Part shown: one piece after another, positions 15,344 to 23,655 of the stretch
Numbering within the stretch: position 1 is the stretch's first letter
Layout of the letters: every line of letters starts with the position of its first letter
Assembly: GCA_025351765.1 (NCBI GenBank)
Contig: JANXVH010000006.1
Span: 1 to 42,630, forward strand
Direction of reading: 5' to 3'
Source: Pedobacter sp.
Lineage (GTDB): Bacteria; Bacteroidota; Bacteroidia; Sphingobacteriales; Sphingobacteriaceae
DNA length: 42,630 nucleotides
Made by a program: the position numbers and the translations under genes
Notes under the pieces: generated by a model
What the model saw: the letters and a program-made list of their open reading frames with translations, nothing else
What the model was told of the DNA's origin: nothing
Databases searched by the model: none

Positions 15344-15351
15344 CAAAATTA
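15344..15351 (-). promoter_or_regulatory. -7 box of the GH20 gene, overlapping the dacB stop codon
   Basis: The minus strand reads TAATTTTG (TAnnTTTG), ending 16 nt before ATG 15327. Its first three bases are the TAA that ends dacB. Confidence 0.45.
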
Positions 15352-16755
15352 CTTTAAGGCATCTAAAACGCGGAACAACTTTTTGTTGATCCCTGATCCG
15401 GAATAGTTGTTTACATTAATCACAATTACATATTTGTTGCCGCTTACACTAGTATAATAGCCTGCAAATGCAGAAACGTCATTGATTGTTCCACTTTTTA
15501 ATTTCATGCCATTATTGTCTGGTAAAGATGCGTAATAGTCTTTAAACCAGCTCTCTTTTTGTGCCTGGTAAAGTACGCTTGCCATCGCAGATGTAGTTAC
15601 TCTTGTGCCTGGAGATAAGCCGCTGCCATCTATTATGCCTAAGGCATTCCTGTCTATACCGCGTTCCTCCCAGAAATTAACAACCGAGGATGCACCATTT
15701 TTGGTAGTGGCTGTTTTCCCGAGTTTCCAGGCAATTGTTTTGACAAGATGTTCCCCATAAAGATTTACGCTTTTTTTATTGAACCAATAAATAATTTCGC
15801 TAAGGGACGGGGAGAAAAGGGTATTAATCTTTTGAGTTACTTTTGGAACGGCTTGCTGCATAGAAGTAAGTAGTCTACTGGTGGTAGCAGAAACTGAAGC
15901 AGTTATTCCAATTCGTCTCAATGTATCCTGTAAACGGAAAGCTGCGTCAAAAGCAGGATCGGGTAAGGCCGCAGAAATTCCTTCCTTAGAATTGCTGAAT
16001 CCCCATGAACCTCTTAAATATGCAACATTACTAAGTGGTGGTATATAGGCATAGACATTATCACCTGTTCCTTCTGCTCCGGCACTGAGCTCATTTACAA
16101 TCTTTAGATAAGGCATGGCAGGCACCACTTTTACTATTGTTACAGAATTATCAGTGTGGTTAGCCTGTAGATGGAGGTTAAATTGGTTCTCTCGCCAGGT
16201 AAGTCCGGATGCGCCAGCACCATAATAATTACCAATATCTTGCCAGATCCAGCCGTCGGGTGTTGTCTGTGTTCCAAAAATACGCTCATCTCCAATTACC
16301 CCTCCAACAATCTTTTTTATTCCAGCAGCTCGGATGGCATTTACCCACTGTTGAAGGATCGCAGCCTCTTTACAACTTTCATATCGCCATGATCCAAGGG
16401 TAGGGTCACCTCCGCCTGTTATTATCAAGCTTCCGTTTAGTGTTCCATCACTGCTGATTGTTCCACTGTAACCAAGAGTAGTCTGAAATTTAAAATCTTT
16501 TCCAAGTACACTGAATGCTGTTGCGGAAGTTATGGTTTTTAAAGTGGATGCGGTTGCTAATCCAATATTCTCATTGCGGGCAAATATATTTTTGCCGGTA
16601 TTTGCATCAAGTACACAAAGCGAGGCTATCGCATGTTTTGTTTGATTATCAGCTAGGAAAGTGGTAAAAGCCTGTTCCAGTTTTTGAACAGGACTTTGCG
16701 CCCTGGTTATTATACTGAGTGGCAACAAACAAAACAAAAGGAATCTTTTAGGCAT
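15349..16755 (-). CDS. dacB: D-alanyl-D-alanine carboxypeptidase/endopeptidase, PBP4 class (peptidase S13)
   Basis: 468-aa periplasmic penicillin-binding protein that trims or cuts D-Ala-containing peptidoglycan cross-links. Signal peptide 1-19 (ends TRAQS). The three active-site motifs are S70-T-L-K73 (ATASTLKTI), SVN at 329-331 and KSG at 420-422 (MKLKSGTINDVSAFAGY). A long insertion between motifs 1 and 2 is normal for the S13 class. Its start lies 13 nt after the hairpin terminator of asd, so it probably has its own promoter in that short space, although I see no perfect -7 box. Confidence 0.95.
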   Translation of the reverse strand: MPKRFLLFCLLPLSIITRAQSPVQKLEQAFTTFLADNQTKHAIASLCVLDANTGKNIFARNENIGLATASTLKTITSATAFSVLGKDFKFQTTLGYSGTISSDGTLNGSLIITGGGDPTLGSWRYESCKEAAILQQWVNAIRAAGIKKIVGGVIGDERIFGTQTTPDGWIWQDIGNYYGAGASGLTWRENQFNLHLQANHTDNSVTIVKVVPAMPYLKIVNELSAGAEGTGDNVYAYIPPLSNVAYLRGSWGFSNSKEGISAALPDPAFDAAFRLQDTLRRIGITASVSATTSRLLTSMQQAVPKVTQKINTLFSPSLSEIIYWFNKKSVNLYGEHLVKTIAWKLGKTATTKNGASSVVNFWEERGIDRNALGIIDGSGLSPGTRVTTSAMASVLYQAQKESWFKDYYASLPDNNGMKLKSGTINDVSAFAGYYTSVSGNKYVIVINVNNYSGSGINKKLFRVLDALK

Positions 16756-16768
16756 ATACTAAATAAAA

Positions 16769-16813
16769 AACGTGATGTAAAAATAGCATGTATTGCTATT
16801 TCCACATCACGTT
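16769..16813 (-). terminator. Terminator of asd, long two-part hairpin
   Basis: Outer arms AACGTGATGT / ACATCACGTT (16769-16778, 16804-16813) and inner arms AAATAGCA / TGCTATTT (16781-16788, 16794-16801) form an 18-bp stem with a small AA/CC internal loop. On the minus strand it is followed by TTTTTT. Confidence 0.85.
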
Positions 16814-16832
16814 AACGTATTTTCTTGATTAA

Positions 16833-17825
16833 TTATATCAGTTCTTTACTAACCAGGTATTCTGCAATCTGAACAGCGTTGGTAGCTGCACCTTTACGTA
16901 AATTATCGGCCACTATCCACATGTTCAACGTATTAGGAAGAGATTCGTCGCGTCTAATACGTCCTACAAAAACTTCATCACGCTCGTGCGCATCTTTTGG
17001 CATTGGATATTTCAGGTTTGCCGGATCATCAACTACAATTATTCCCTCAGTTTTAGACAAAATGTCTCTAACTTCTGCAACGTCAAATTCATTTTCGAAC
17101 TCAATATTTACAGATTCAGAGTGCCCCCCCATAACCGGAATACGTACAGTTGTTGCTGTAATACGTATGGTCTCATCGCCCATAATCTTGCGAGTTTCAA
17201 GAATCATTTTCATTTCTTCTTTGGTGTATCCATTTTCAGTAAAAACATCAATCTGAGGGATCACGTTTAGGTCAATCGGATAGGCATAGGCCATTGGTCC
17301 ATCCATAATACCTTTACGTTCATTCATCATCTGATCTACTGCCTTTACGCCTGTTCCTGTTACCGATTGATAAGTAGAAACCACTACGCGTTTGATCCGG
17401 TATTTATCATGCAATGGCTTAAGCGCTACAACCATTTGTATTGTAGAGCAATTTGGATTAGCAATGATCTTATCGTCAATAGAAAGTACATGGGCATTTA
17501 CTTCAGGTACGATTAGTTTTTTTGAGGGATCCATGCGCCATGCCGATGAATTGTCAATTACCGTTGTACCCGCTTCTGCAAATCTTGGAGCATTTTCTAA
17601 TGAAGTACTTCCACCTGCCGAGAACAATGCAATATCAGGTCTCATTGAGATCGCAGTATCCATATTTACAACAGCAAACTTCTTACCCTTAAAACTGATT
17701 TCCTTGCCAACGCTCTTCTCAGAGGCTACAGGGATCAATTCGGTTAACGGGAAGTTACGCTCTTCTAATACTTTCAACATTACGGTACCTACCAGTCCGG
17801 TGGCACCTACTACTGCAATTTTCAT
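16833..17825 (-). CDS. asd: Aspartate-semialdehyde dehydrogenase
   Basis: 330-aa cytosolic enzyme that reduces aspartyl phosphate to aspartate semialdehyde, the branch point to lysine/diaminopimelate, threonine and methionine. The N-terminal nucleotide-binding GATGLVG is at 7-13, the active Cys is C126 in ANPNCST, and GGHSESV holds the catalytic His (about 236). RIRRDES and DNLRKGAATNAVQIAE are typical C-terminal blocks. It is a monocistronic unit, with terminators on both sides (17904-17942 upstream, 16769-16813 downstream). A one-mismatch -7 box (CATATTTG) lies at 17882-17889. Confidence 0.95.
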   Translation of the reverse strand: MKIAVVGATGLVGTVMLKVLEERNFPLTELIPVASEKSVGKEISFKGKKFAVVNMDTAISMRPDIALFSAGGSTSLENAPRFAEAGTTVIDNSSAWRMDPSKKLIVPEVNAHVLSIDDKIIANPNCSTIQMVVALKPLHDKYRIKRVVVSTYQSVTGTGVKAVDQMMNERKGIMDGPMAYAYPIDLNVIPQIDVFTENGYTKEEMKMILETRKIMGDETIRITATTVRIPVMGGHSESVNIEFENEFDVAEVRDILSKTEGIIVVDDPANLKYPMPKDAHERDEVFVGRIRRDESLPNTLNMWIVADNLRKGAATNAVQIAEYLVSKELI

Positions 17826-17903
17826 GTTTTCTAATTGTTTTTACTTGTTTATTATTATGATTTTTGCGTTTAATAATTCCTCAAATATGAGATTATTTTA
17901 CGT

Positions 17904-17942
17904 AAAAAAAGGGAAGTGATTCGATTTAAACCACTTCCCTTT
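17904..17942 (-). terminator. Terminator of the eight-gene sugar operon
   Basis: The 11-bp stem AAAGGGAAGTG / CACTTCCCTTT (17908-17918, 17932-17942) is followed on the minus strand by a run of seven T. It sits 24 nt beyond the last gene of the operon. Confidence 0.9.
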
Positions 17943-17965
17943 AATATACTGCAACTCTTAAAGTC

Positions 17966-18841
17966 TTATATTAGGTTGTGATCTACATAATCGAAGCTCT
18001 TTTTAATGCTGGTAAAAGGATCCATTGAAAAGTTTTCCTGCTCTATAATAAGATGCTTTAGTCCCGCTTGCTTGGCGTGTTTATAAATGGACTTAAAATC
18101 TATTGAACCACTTCCAACTTCTGTATTAATGGTTGGTTTGGCCTTATCCATATCTTTCACATGCCACATAACAAAGCGTCCAGGATGTTTTTCAAATAAT
18201 GCGATAGGATCGTTACCCGATCTTACTACCCAGTAAAGATCCATTTCAAAATGAACATTATCTTTATCCGTATTTGCGAGTAAAACATCATAACCCATTG
18301 CATCTCCATACTTAATAAATTCGAAATCATGGTTATGATATGCTAGCTGTAACCCGGATGCTTTACAAAGACCGGCGGCCTGATTAAGGCGCTCCGCTAA
18401 CCTTTTAAAGTCGTCAATGCTTGTCCTCAATGTGGGATCTAACCATGGGCAAGTAAAGTACTCCATATTAAGCGTCGCAGCCCCTTCGATTAGAGGTTTC
18501 AATTCCTCAAGATTTCCAGATCTGATAAAAGCTTCCATGCCGAAATGACCACTGGGGGCCTTCAAGCCGTTGTCTGCAAGTAACTTATTGAAGTCTTTCG
18601 CGGTTAAACCCCAAAAGCCTGTTTCAGCTGTATAACCATACGTTTCAACCTCCTTGTATCCCGCTTGTGCAACTTTTGCAATTACTCCTCTTACATCTTT
18701 AGGCAATTGCTCCCTTAAAGTGTAAAGTTGTAGCCCCACTATTTTTCCGCTAGTTGCGGGGGTACAGTAAAAATTCGGTAAAATGGCTGCCCCAGCTGCC
18801 GCGATACCCGCCTGTTTTATAAAGATTCTTCTTGAGTTCAT
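17966..18841 (-). CDS. Tat-exported sugar phosphate isomerase/epimerase-like TIM barrel
   Basis: 291 aa. The N-terminus carries a Tat signal (SRRIFIKQAG, then AAAGAAILP), so the protein is exported folded, with its metal. The mature part is an AP_endonuc_2/xylose-isomerase-like barrel with likely metal and substrate residues in LAYHNHDFEF, FEMDLYW, MWHVKDM and LIIEQE. This fold covers isomerases, epimerases, dehydratases and, in some Bacteroidetes, enzymes acting on 3-keto-sugars; the real substrate is unknown. It is the last gene of the operon, 8 nt after the preceding gene. Confidence 0.85.
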   Translation of the reverse strand: MNSRRIFIKQAGIAAAGAAILPNFYCTPATSGKIVGLQLYTLREQLPKDVRGVIAKVAQAGYKEVETYGYTAETGFWGLTAKDFNKLLADNGLKAPSGHFGMEAFIRSGNLEELKPLIEGAATLNMEYFTCPWLDPTLRTSIDDFKRLAERLNQAAGLCKASGLQLAYHNHDFEFIKYGDAMGYDVLLANTDKDNVHFEMDLYWVVRSGNDPIALFEKHPGRFVMWHVKDMDKAKPTINTEVGSGSIDFKSIYKHAKQAGLKHLIIEQENFSMDPFTSIKKSFDYVDHNLI

Positions 18842-18849
18842 GATTCGAG

Positions 18850-19731
18850 TTATATGTCACAAATATTAACGGCCTCGCTTAACGATTTAAATACTTCTTT
18901 ACTTCGAGGAATAAATTCCTGTGCAAGATAACCTTTGAATCCTGTAGCAATAATGGCCTTGATAATGGCAGGATAATAAAGTTCTTGATTTTCATCCAGT
19001 TCATGCCTTCCGGGCACGCCTGCGGTATGATAGTGAGAAATGTATTTATGGTTGTTTGTAATGGTGCTGATTACATTGCCTTCATCAATCTGCATATGAT
19101 AGATGTCGTACAAAAGTTTAAAATTCTCAGATCCCAATCTTTTACATAATTCCACACCCCATGGTGTATTGTCACACTGATAATCCTTATGATCAACTTT
19201 GCTGTTCAACAACTCCATTACAAGTGTTACCTTATATTTTTCAGCTAAAGGTAATACTTGCTTCAAACCTTCAACGCAGTTTTTCCATCCTGTTTCGTCA
19301 TCTTTTCCACGTCTGCTTCCACTAAAACAGATCAACTGCTTATAGCCAGCGTCTGCTACACGAGGAATCATCTCCGAATAGTTTTTGATCAGAGTAGCAT
19401 GGAAGCTGGTGTCGTTCCAGCCGTCCGTAAGGTTAATTTCTGCACCGTTACACAGTGAAGAATCCAATCCATGTTTTTTTAAAGTGCCCCAGTCATTAGG
19501 GCCAACAAGATCGATTGCTTTTATGCCTATCTTTTTAGCTTCAGTACAAAGTGTATCTAAATCAACTCCGCCGAAGCACCAGCGACAAACTGAATGGTTT
19601 ACATTTCCTTTAAGCATTGTATTTTTATATTCTGTTAGTGCAAAGGCAGGCAAAGCTGCAGAAACACCAAGTGCAGCGGTTCCTGCAACAATATTTTTAA
19701 GTGCAGTCCTTCTGCTTAATTCTGATTTCAT
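18850..19731 (-). CDS. Tat-exported hydroxypyruvate-isomerase-like TIM barrel
   Basis: 293 aa. Tat signal LSRRTALKN plus a hydrophobic stretch ending ALPAFA (about residue 31). The mature barrel resembles hydroxypyruvate isomerase, with metal ligands suggested in LVMELLNSKVDH, YDIYHMQIDEGN, HYHTAGVPGRHELDE and YLAQEFIP. Classical hydroxypyruvate isomerase is cytosolic, so an exported copy probably works on another sugar or keto-sugar. It lies 12 nt downstream of the MFS transporter gene and 8 nt upstream of a second exported barrel of a different subgroup. Confidence 0.85.
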   Translation of the reverse strand: MKSELSRRTALKNIVAGTAALGVSAALPAFALTEYKNTMLKGNVNHSVCRWCFGGVDLDTLCTEAKKIGIKAIDLVGPNDWGTLKKHGLDSSLCNGAEINLTDGWNDTSFHATLIKNYSEMIPRVADAGYKQLICFSGSRRGKDDETGWKNCVEGLKQVLPLAEKYKVTLVMELLNSKVDHKDYQCDNTPWGVELCKRLGSENFKLLYDIYHMQIDEGNVISTITNNHKYISHYHTAGVPGRHELDENQELYYPAIIKAIIATGFKGYLAQEFIPRSKEVFKSLSEAVNICDI

Positions 19732-19743
19732 AATCTTTATTAA

Positions 19744-20958
19744 TTATTGAATTATAACGGTGTCAGCCTTTTTTTTGTCTGAGAAAAATAAAAGAAATAA
19801 TATTGCAACTACTGCTGCAATTCCCGCAGGTATGATCCAGATATTGTACCAATCGTGACCAGCGCCAACCACGTATTTGTCAACCACCATGCCTGAAATA
19901 AACGATCCAATTAACATTCCAACCCCATAAGTTGCCAGCGTGATAAAGCCTTGCGCAGCACTTTTAAATCTGTCTCCGGCAAGTCTGTCGGTATAGATCT
20001 GACCAGTAACGAAAAAGAAGTCATAACAAATGCCATGTAGTACAATACCACCTATTAACATCCAGTAATTCGAATCAGCATTACCGAATGCAAAGAACAA
20101 ATACCTTAATACCCATGCAATCATTCCTATTGCCAGCATCTTTTTAACACCCAGTCTTACAAAAAACAAAGGCATCAGAATCATAAATAGAGTTTCAGAA
20201 ACTTGTCCCAGCACCTGAACACCTGCGGCAGCTTTCATGCCCACTTCATTAAGAAATGGATTGGTGAAATTATAATAGAAAGATAGAGGGACACAGATTG
20301 CGATAGACGCAATGAAAAACATTAAAAATGATTTATTCTTCAATAATCCGATCGCGTCAAGACCTAAAATATCACCAAGGGTAGTTTTTTCGCCTTTTTT
20401 AACTGGCGGGGTATGAGGCAAAACAAAGCTAAACAAGCCTAAAATTACGGATGCCACCGAAGCAACTTTAAATGTCAAAATAAGGTTTCCATTCTGCTCC
20501 CAGTTTAACCAGCCAATGATTATCCCCGCAACTATCCACCCAATGGTTCCGAAAACGCGAATAGCCGGAAATTCCTTTTCAGGATTTTGCAGTTGTTTAA
20601 AAGATATGGAGTTTACTAGCGCAAGCGTTGGCATATAGGCTATCATATAACCAAGGATGAAGGGGAAAAAGCTTTCAAAATTTAGTGAGGTTGAGGCAAA
20701 CCAAAGTAAAACGCCACCGACAAGATGTAAAACCCCAAGTATTTTTTGTGCTGCAAAAAATCTGTCTGCAATTAATCCTATGATAAATGGGGCAACGATA
20801 GCTCCTAATGATTGTGTGCTGTATGCAGTGCCGATTTGTATACCATCTGATAAGAGATTTTTTCCCAGATAAGTACCCATGGTTACAAACCATGATCCCC
20901 AGATAAAAAACTCCAGGAACATCATTGTAGATAGTTTAATACGATTATTTAAATTCAT
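19744..20958 (-). CDS. MFS transporter, nucleoside:H+ symporter (NupG/XapB)-like
   Basis: 404-aa inner-membrane carrier with about 12 hydrophobic segments. MFLEFFIWGSWFVTMGTYL at the N-terminus, a central polar loop (HTPPVKKGEKTTLGD, about 182-196), and LHGICYDFFFVTGQIYTDR are typical of the NHS family. Members in Gfo/Idh/DUF1080 loci are commonly annotated as nucleoside permease, but context argues for import of a sugar or keto-sugar made by the exported enzymes of this operon. It is 20 nt after the DUF1080 gene. Confidence 0.85.
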   Translation of the reverse strand: MNLNNRIKLSTMMFLEFFIWGSWFVTMGTYLGKNLLSDGIQIGTAYSTQSLGAIVAPFIIGLIADRFFAAQKILGVLHLVGGVLLWFASTSLNFESFFPFILGYMIAYMPTLALVNSISFKQLQNPEKEFPAIRVFGTIGWIVAGIIIGWLNWEQNGNLILTFKVASVASVILGLFSFVLPHTPPVKKGEKTTLGDILGLDAIGLLKNKSFLMFFIASIAICVPLSFYYNFTNPFLNEVGMKAAAGVQVLGQVSETLFMILMPLFFVRLGVKKMLAIGMIAWVLRYLFFAFGNADSNYWMLIGGIVLHGICYDFFFVTGQIYTDRLAGDRFKSAAQGFITLATYGVGMLIGSFISGMVVDKYVVGAGHDWYNIWIIPAGIAAVVAILFLLFFSDKKKADTVIIQ

Positions 20959-20978
20959 TACTCAGTTTACCCTTCTAG

Positions 20979-21674
20979 TTATAATTCTTTAATCATGATG
21001 TTTCTGTACCACACTTCATTACCATGATCCTGAAGGGCTATTTTACCTGATTTAAATGAACCGAAACCTTCCCATGCTGCAAATTTACTTTTCGCCACAA
21101 GGTCTTTCCAGTGTTGATCCCATAAAGTGGTTTTCACGACGGTTATACCGTTTAGTTTAAGTTCCAGGTTTCCTTTATCAGAAATAACCTCTGCAGTATT
21201 CCATTCTCCTACAGCCTTTACTGGTTCCGAGCTGCTTTTTATCAGGTCGTATAGATCACCTGAACGGTGTTTGTTGATTTTACCATCTGGATGACCATCA
21301 TTATCAAGTACCTGCATTTCCGGGCCAGTCATATAGGTAGTCCCATATTTCTGAGGTTCGTCCTGCACATAAAAAATAATCCCGCTATTGGATTTTGGTG
21401 CTACTTTCCAGTCAACTTTTAAATGGAAATTGCTATAAGTTTTGTCGGTCACCAGGTCTCCGCCATCACCTTCTGCTGAAGGTGTAAAATGAAGTATCCC
21501 AGCTTCTACTCTCCATCTAGTGCTGGCATTTGTTTTACCATAAGTATGCCAACCAGAAGTCGATTTGCCGTCAAATAATCGATTAAACCCATTGGTAGAT
21601 CCATTAAGGCTTTTTGTACTACTGCAGCTCATCATTGATGCAATGATGAGTGCAGAGAAAATATATTGTTTCAT
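20979..21674 (-). CDS. DUF1080 lipoprotein, 3-keto-disaccharide hydrolase family
   Basis: 231 aa. A lipoprotein signal peptide with Cys at position 17 (ASMMSCSS) implies membrane anchoring in the envelope. The rest is a concanavalin-like beta-sandwich of the DUF1080 family: FDGKSTSGWHTYG near the start, then GGDLVTDKTYSNFHLKVDWK, NSGIIFYVQDE, GPEMQVLDNDGHPD and a C-terminal YRNIMIKEL. Members have been assigned hydrolase or lyase activity on 3-keto-glycosides, fitting the oxidoreductase genes beside it. It lies 15 nt after the Tat-type Gfo/Idh gene. Confidence 0.85.
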   Translation of the reverse strand: MKQYIFSALIIASMMSCSSTKSLNGSTNGFNRLFDGKSTSGWHTYGKTNASTRWRVEAGILHFTPSAEGDGGDLVTDKTYSNFHLKVDWKVAPKSNSGIIFYVQDEPQKYGTTYMTGPEMQVLDNDGHPDGKINKHRSGDLYDLIKSSSEPVKAVGEWNTAEVISDKGNLELKLNGITVVKTTLWDQHWKDLVAKSKFAAWEGFGSFKSGKIALQDHGNEVWYRNIMIKEL

Positions 21675-21689
21675 TAAGTACTTTGTTTT

Positions 21690-23108
21690 TTAGAGTGTCC
21701 AGCCTTGACGGTATTCGCGTTTTATGTATTGGTTAACGCTGTCAAAATTGGTTACTTTCATATTGATATTATCCCATAATAACTTGATGTGACCGCCTTT
21801 CAAATCGTAACCACGAACGGCAAGGTTAGCCATTAGTAAAGCCTCAGTAAGCGGCCCCGCTTTATCGAATGAAGAACTCAGCTCAGTTTTGCCATAACCG
21901 GCAATTGCACCTTCCACCCACTGCGCATAGTGACCCTCAGCTCCTCCAGGAACACGAGCCCATTTCTGCTTAACTTTAACGTCTTTATTACGAGAAGTTG
22001 GAAGCAATAGCGGATTGTCAGAGTACGTACTGGCAATCATTTTACCTTTAGTACCTATAAACAGTGAGCCATTACCATCATCGCCAAATCTTTCGTTCGC
22101 TTCCAGTTCAACAGGTCTTTCAGGCTGTATTCCACCATCCATCCAATGTAAAGTAATATCTCCCTTAGTCTTATCTGTTTTGGGGAAAGTCATGGTTATA
22201 TGGCTTGAAGGAGGGCAGCTATCTGGGAATTGACCTTTCTTAAATTCATCCACATATACACTACCTACTGTAGCCTGTACATCTTTGACATATTGTAAAC
22301 CAAGAACCCTGAATGGTGCTTCAATTAGGTGACATCCCATGTCGCCCAATGCGCCGGTTCCATAATCCCACCATCCGCGCCAGTTAAATGGCACCAATTT
22401 ATCAACGTAATCTTTTTTAGGAGCAGTGCCCAACCATAAGTCCCAATCCAATTCCGTCGGGATTTTTTGAGCAGGAGCAGGCCATGCAATACCTTGTGGC
22501 CATACCGGTCTGTTGGTCCAGCAATATACGGTATGTACGTCACCAATTAAGTGTGCATCATACCATTCAGACAATAACCTGGTACCATCATTTGATGATC
22601 CCTGGTTTCCCATTTGTGTAACTACTTTATATTTTTTTGCAGACTCCGTTAACAAACGCGCTTCAAACAAATCATGTGTCATTGGTTTTTGTACGTACAC
22701 GTGCTTGCCCAGTTGCATGGCATGATAAGCAATAATAGCATGGTTATGATCTGGCGTGGAAACAGATACGGCATCAAAATTCTTGTGCTCCTTGTCGTAC
22801 ATCTCGCGCCAATCTTTGTAATACTTTGCCTTAGGGAAGGCTTTGCGGGAGTTAAGGGATCTTCTATCATCTACATCGCAAAGGAAACCGATATCTGCCT
22901 TTCCGCTTTTGGCGAAGTTAGCAATATCGGATTCTCCCTTGCCGCCAACACCAACACCAGCAACAATTAGCCTGTCGCTAGGCGCAAGAAAACCATTTCC
23001 ACCCAAAACATGTCGGGGAACGATCATGAATGCGGATGCTGCAATAGCTGTTGTTTTTAGAAAACTACGTCTTGAAGCAGCCTCCTGTTCTTTTTTGATT
23101 TCTTCCAT
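21690..23108 (-). CDS. Tat-exported Gfo/Idh/MocA-family oxidoreductase
   Basis: 472 aa. Tat signal with RRSFLK at 13-18, so it is exported with its nucleotide already bound, as known for periplasmic glucose-fructose oxidoreductase. Rossmann fold from about 47, with a Gly-rich loop at 51-58; the EKP motif appears as QKP with catalytic-type K141 (VYVQKPMTHD); the substrate domain holds LDWDLWLGTAP, FNWRGWWDYGTGALGDMGCH with H260, and a long C-terminal extension. It probably oxidises a sugar hydroxyl, perhaps at C3. It does not show GH109-specific motifs that I can recognise. It sits 25 nt after the cytochrome gene. Confidence 0.9.
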   Translation of the reverse strand: MEEIKKEQEAASRRSFLKTTAIAASAFMIVPRHVLGGNGFLAPSDRLIVAGVGVGGKGESDIANFAKSGKADIGFLCDVDDRRSLNSRKAFPKAKYYKDWREMYDKEHKNFDAVSVSTPDHNHAIIAYHAMQLGKHVYVQKPMTHDLFEARLLTESAKKYKVVTQMGNQGSSNDGTRLLSEWYDAHLIGDVHTVYCWTNRPVWPQGIAWPAPAQKIPTELDWDLWLGTAPKKDYVDKLVPFNWRGWWDYGTGALGDMGCHLIEAPFRVLGLQYVKDVQATVGSVYVDEFKKGQFPDSCPPSSHITMTFPKTDKTKGDITLHWMDGGIQPERPVELEANERFGDDGNGSLFIGTKGKMIASTYSDNPLLLPTSRNKDVKVKQKWARVPGGAEGHYAQWVEGAIAGYGKTELSSSFDKAGPLTEALLMANLAVRGYDLKGGHIKLLWDNINMKVTNFDSVNQYIKREYRQGWTL

Positions 23109-23133
23109 TGTTTAATTTGGTTAGGTTATGAAA

Positions 23134-23643
23134 TTACTTCTTTAACGATAAAATGTATTTTACCATTTCTTTGGCGTCAGATTTACTCAAAGTAGGATGC
23201 GGACTCATTGGAACCTCTCCCCATACACCACCACCACCTGCAATGATTTTATCAGCAAGATGATCAATATCAGCAGCAGTATATTTTGCCGCAACATTAA
23301 CGTAAGCTGGACCTACGATCTTAGTTTTAATGTTGTGGCAAGCCAGGCAATCAGATTTTTTTAATAGCGCCTCTCCCGGAAGTTCAGCAGTCGCAGCTGT
23401 TGCCACAGCTTTAACGGCGGGTTCAGGTGTTGCAACAGCGACAACCACAGGGGCGTCTGTTTTCGGTTCTGCCATTTTGGTAGTAGAATCGGTTACTGCG
23501 CTGTCTTCAGCCACTGGCGCAGGCGCAGTCAGGCCTAACTTTACAGAATCTGCTGAAGCCTTCATAGCAGCCCGTTCTTCAGGACTATGGCAGGATGCCC
23601 AGGTAAGGGCCAAACAGCCTAAAAAAAGAATTGATTTTTTCAT
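23134..23643 (-). CDS. Lipoprotein c-type cytochrome
   Basis: 169 aa. A lipoprotein signal peptide with Cys18 (TWASC) is followed by a low-complexity Ala/Pro/Thr/Val linker (about 25-88) and a small class I cytochrome c domain. The haem motif is CLACH at C99-C102-H103 and the likely axial Met is M146 in EVPMSPHP. It is probably tethered to the membrane surface by the flexible linker and carries one electron at a time to the respiratory chain. It lies between a cytosolic isomerase gene and the exported Gfo/Idh gene. No FAD/GMC dehydrogenase, the usual electron donor in comparable loci, is present in the window. Confidence 0.9.
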   Translation of the reverse strand: MKKSILFLGCLALTWASCHSPEERAAMKASADSVKLGLTAPAPVAEDSAVTDSTTKMAEPKTDAPVVVAVATPEPAVKAVATAATAELPGEALLKKSDCLACHNIKTKIVGPAYVNVAAKYTAADIDHLADKIIAGGGGVWGEVPMSPHPTLSKSDAKEMVKYILSLKK

Positions 23644-23655
23644 TTGTGTATTTGT

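Noticed and set aside
17392..17919. 175-aa plus-strand frame over asd
   Set aside because: Antisense shadow; asd is unambiguous, and the frame runs through its promoter region.
21690..23108. Exported Gfo/Idh protein as a GH109 alpha-N-acetylgalactosaminidase
   Set aside because: GH109 enzymes share the Tat signal and Rossmann fold, but the substrate-domain blocks here (GWWDYGTGALGDMGCH region) are those of the general oxidoreductase group, so I kept the broader call.
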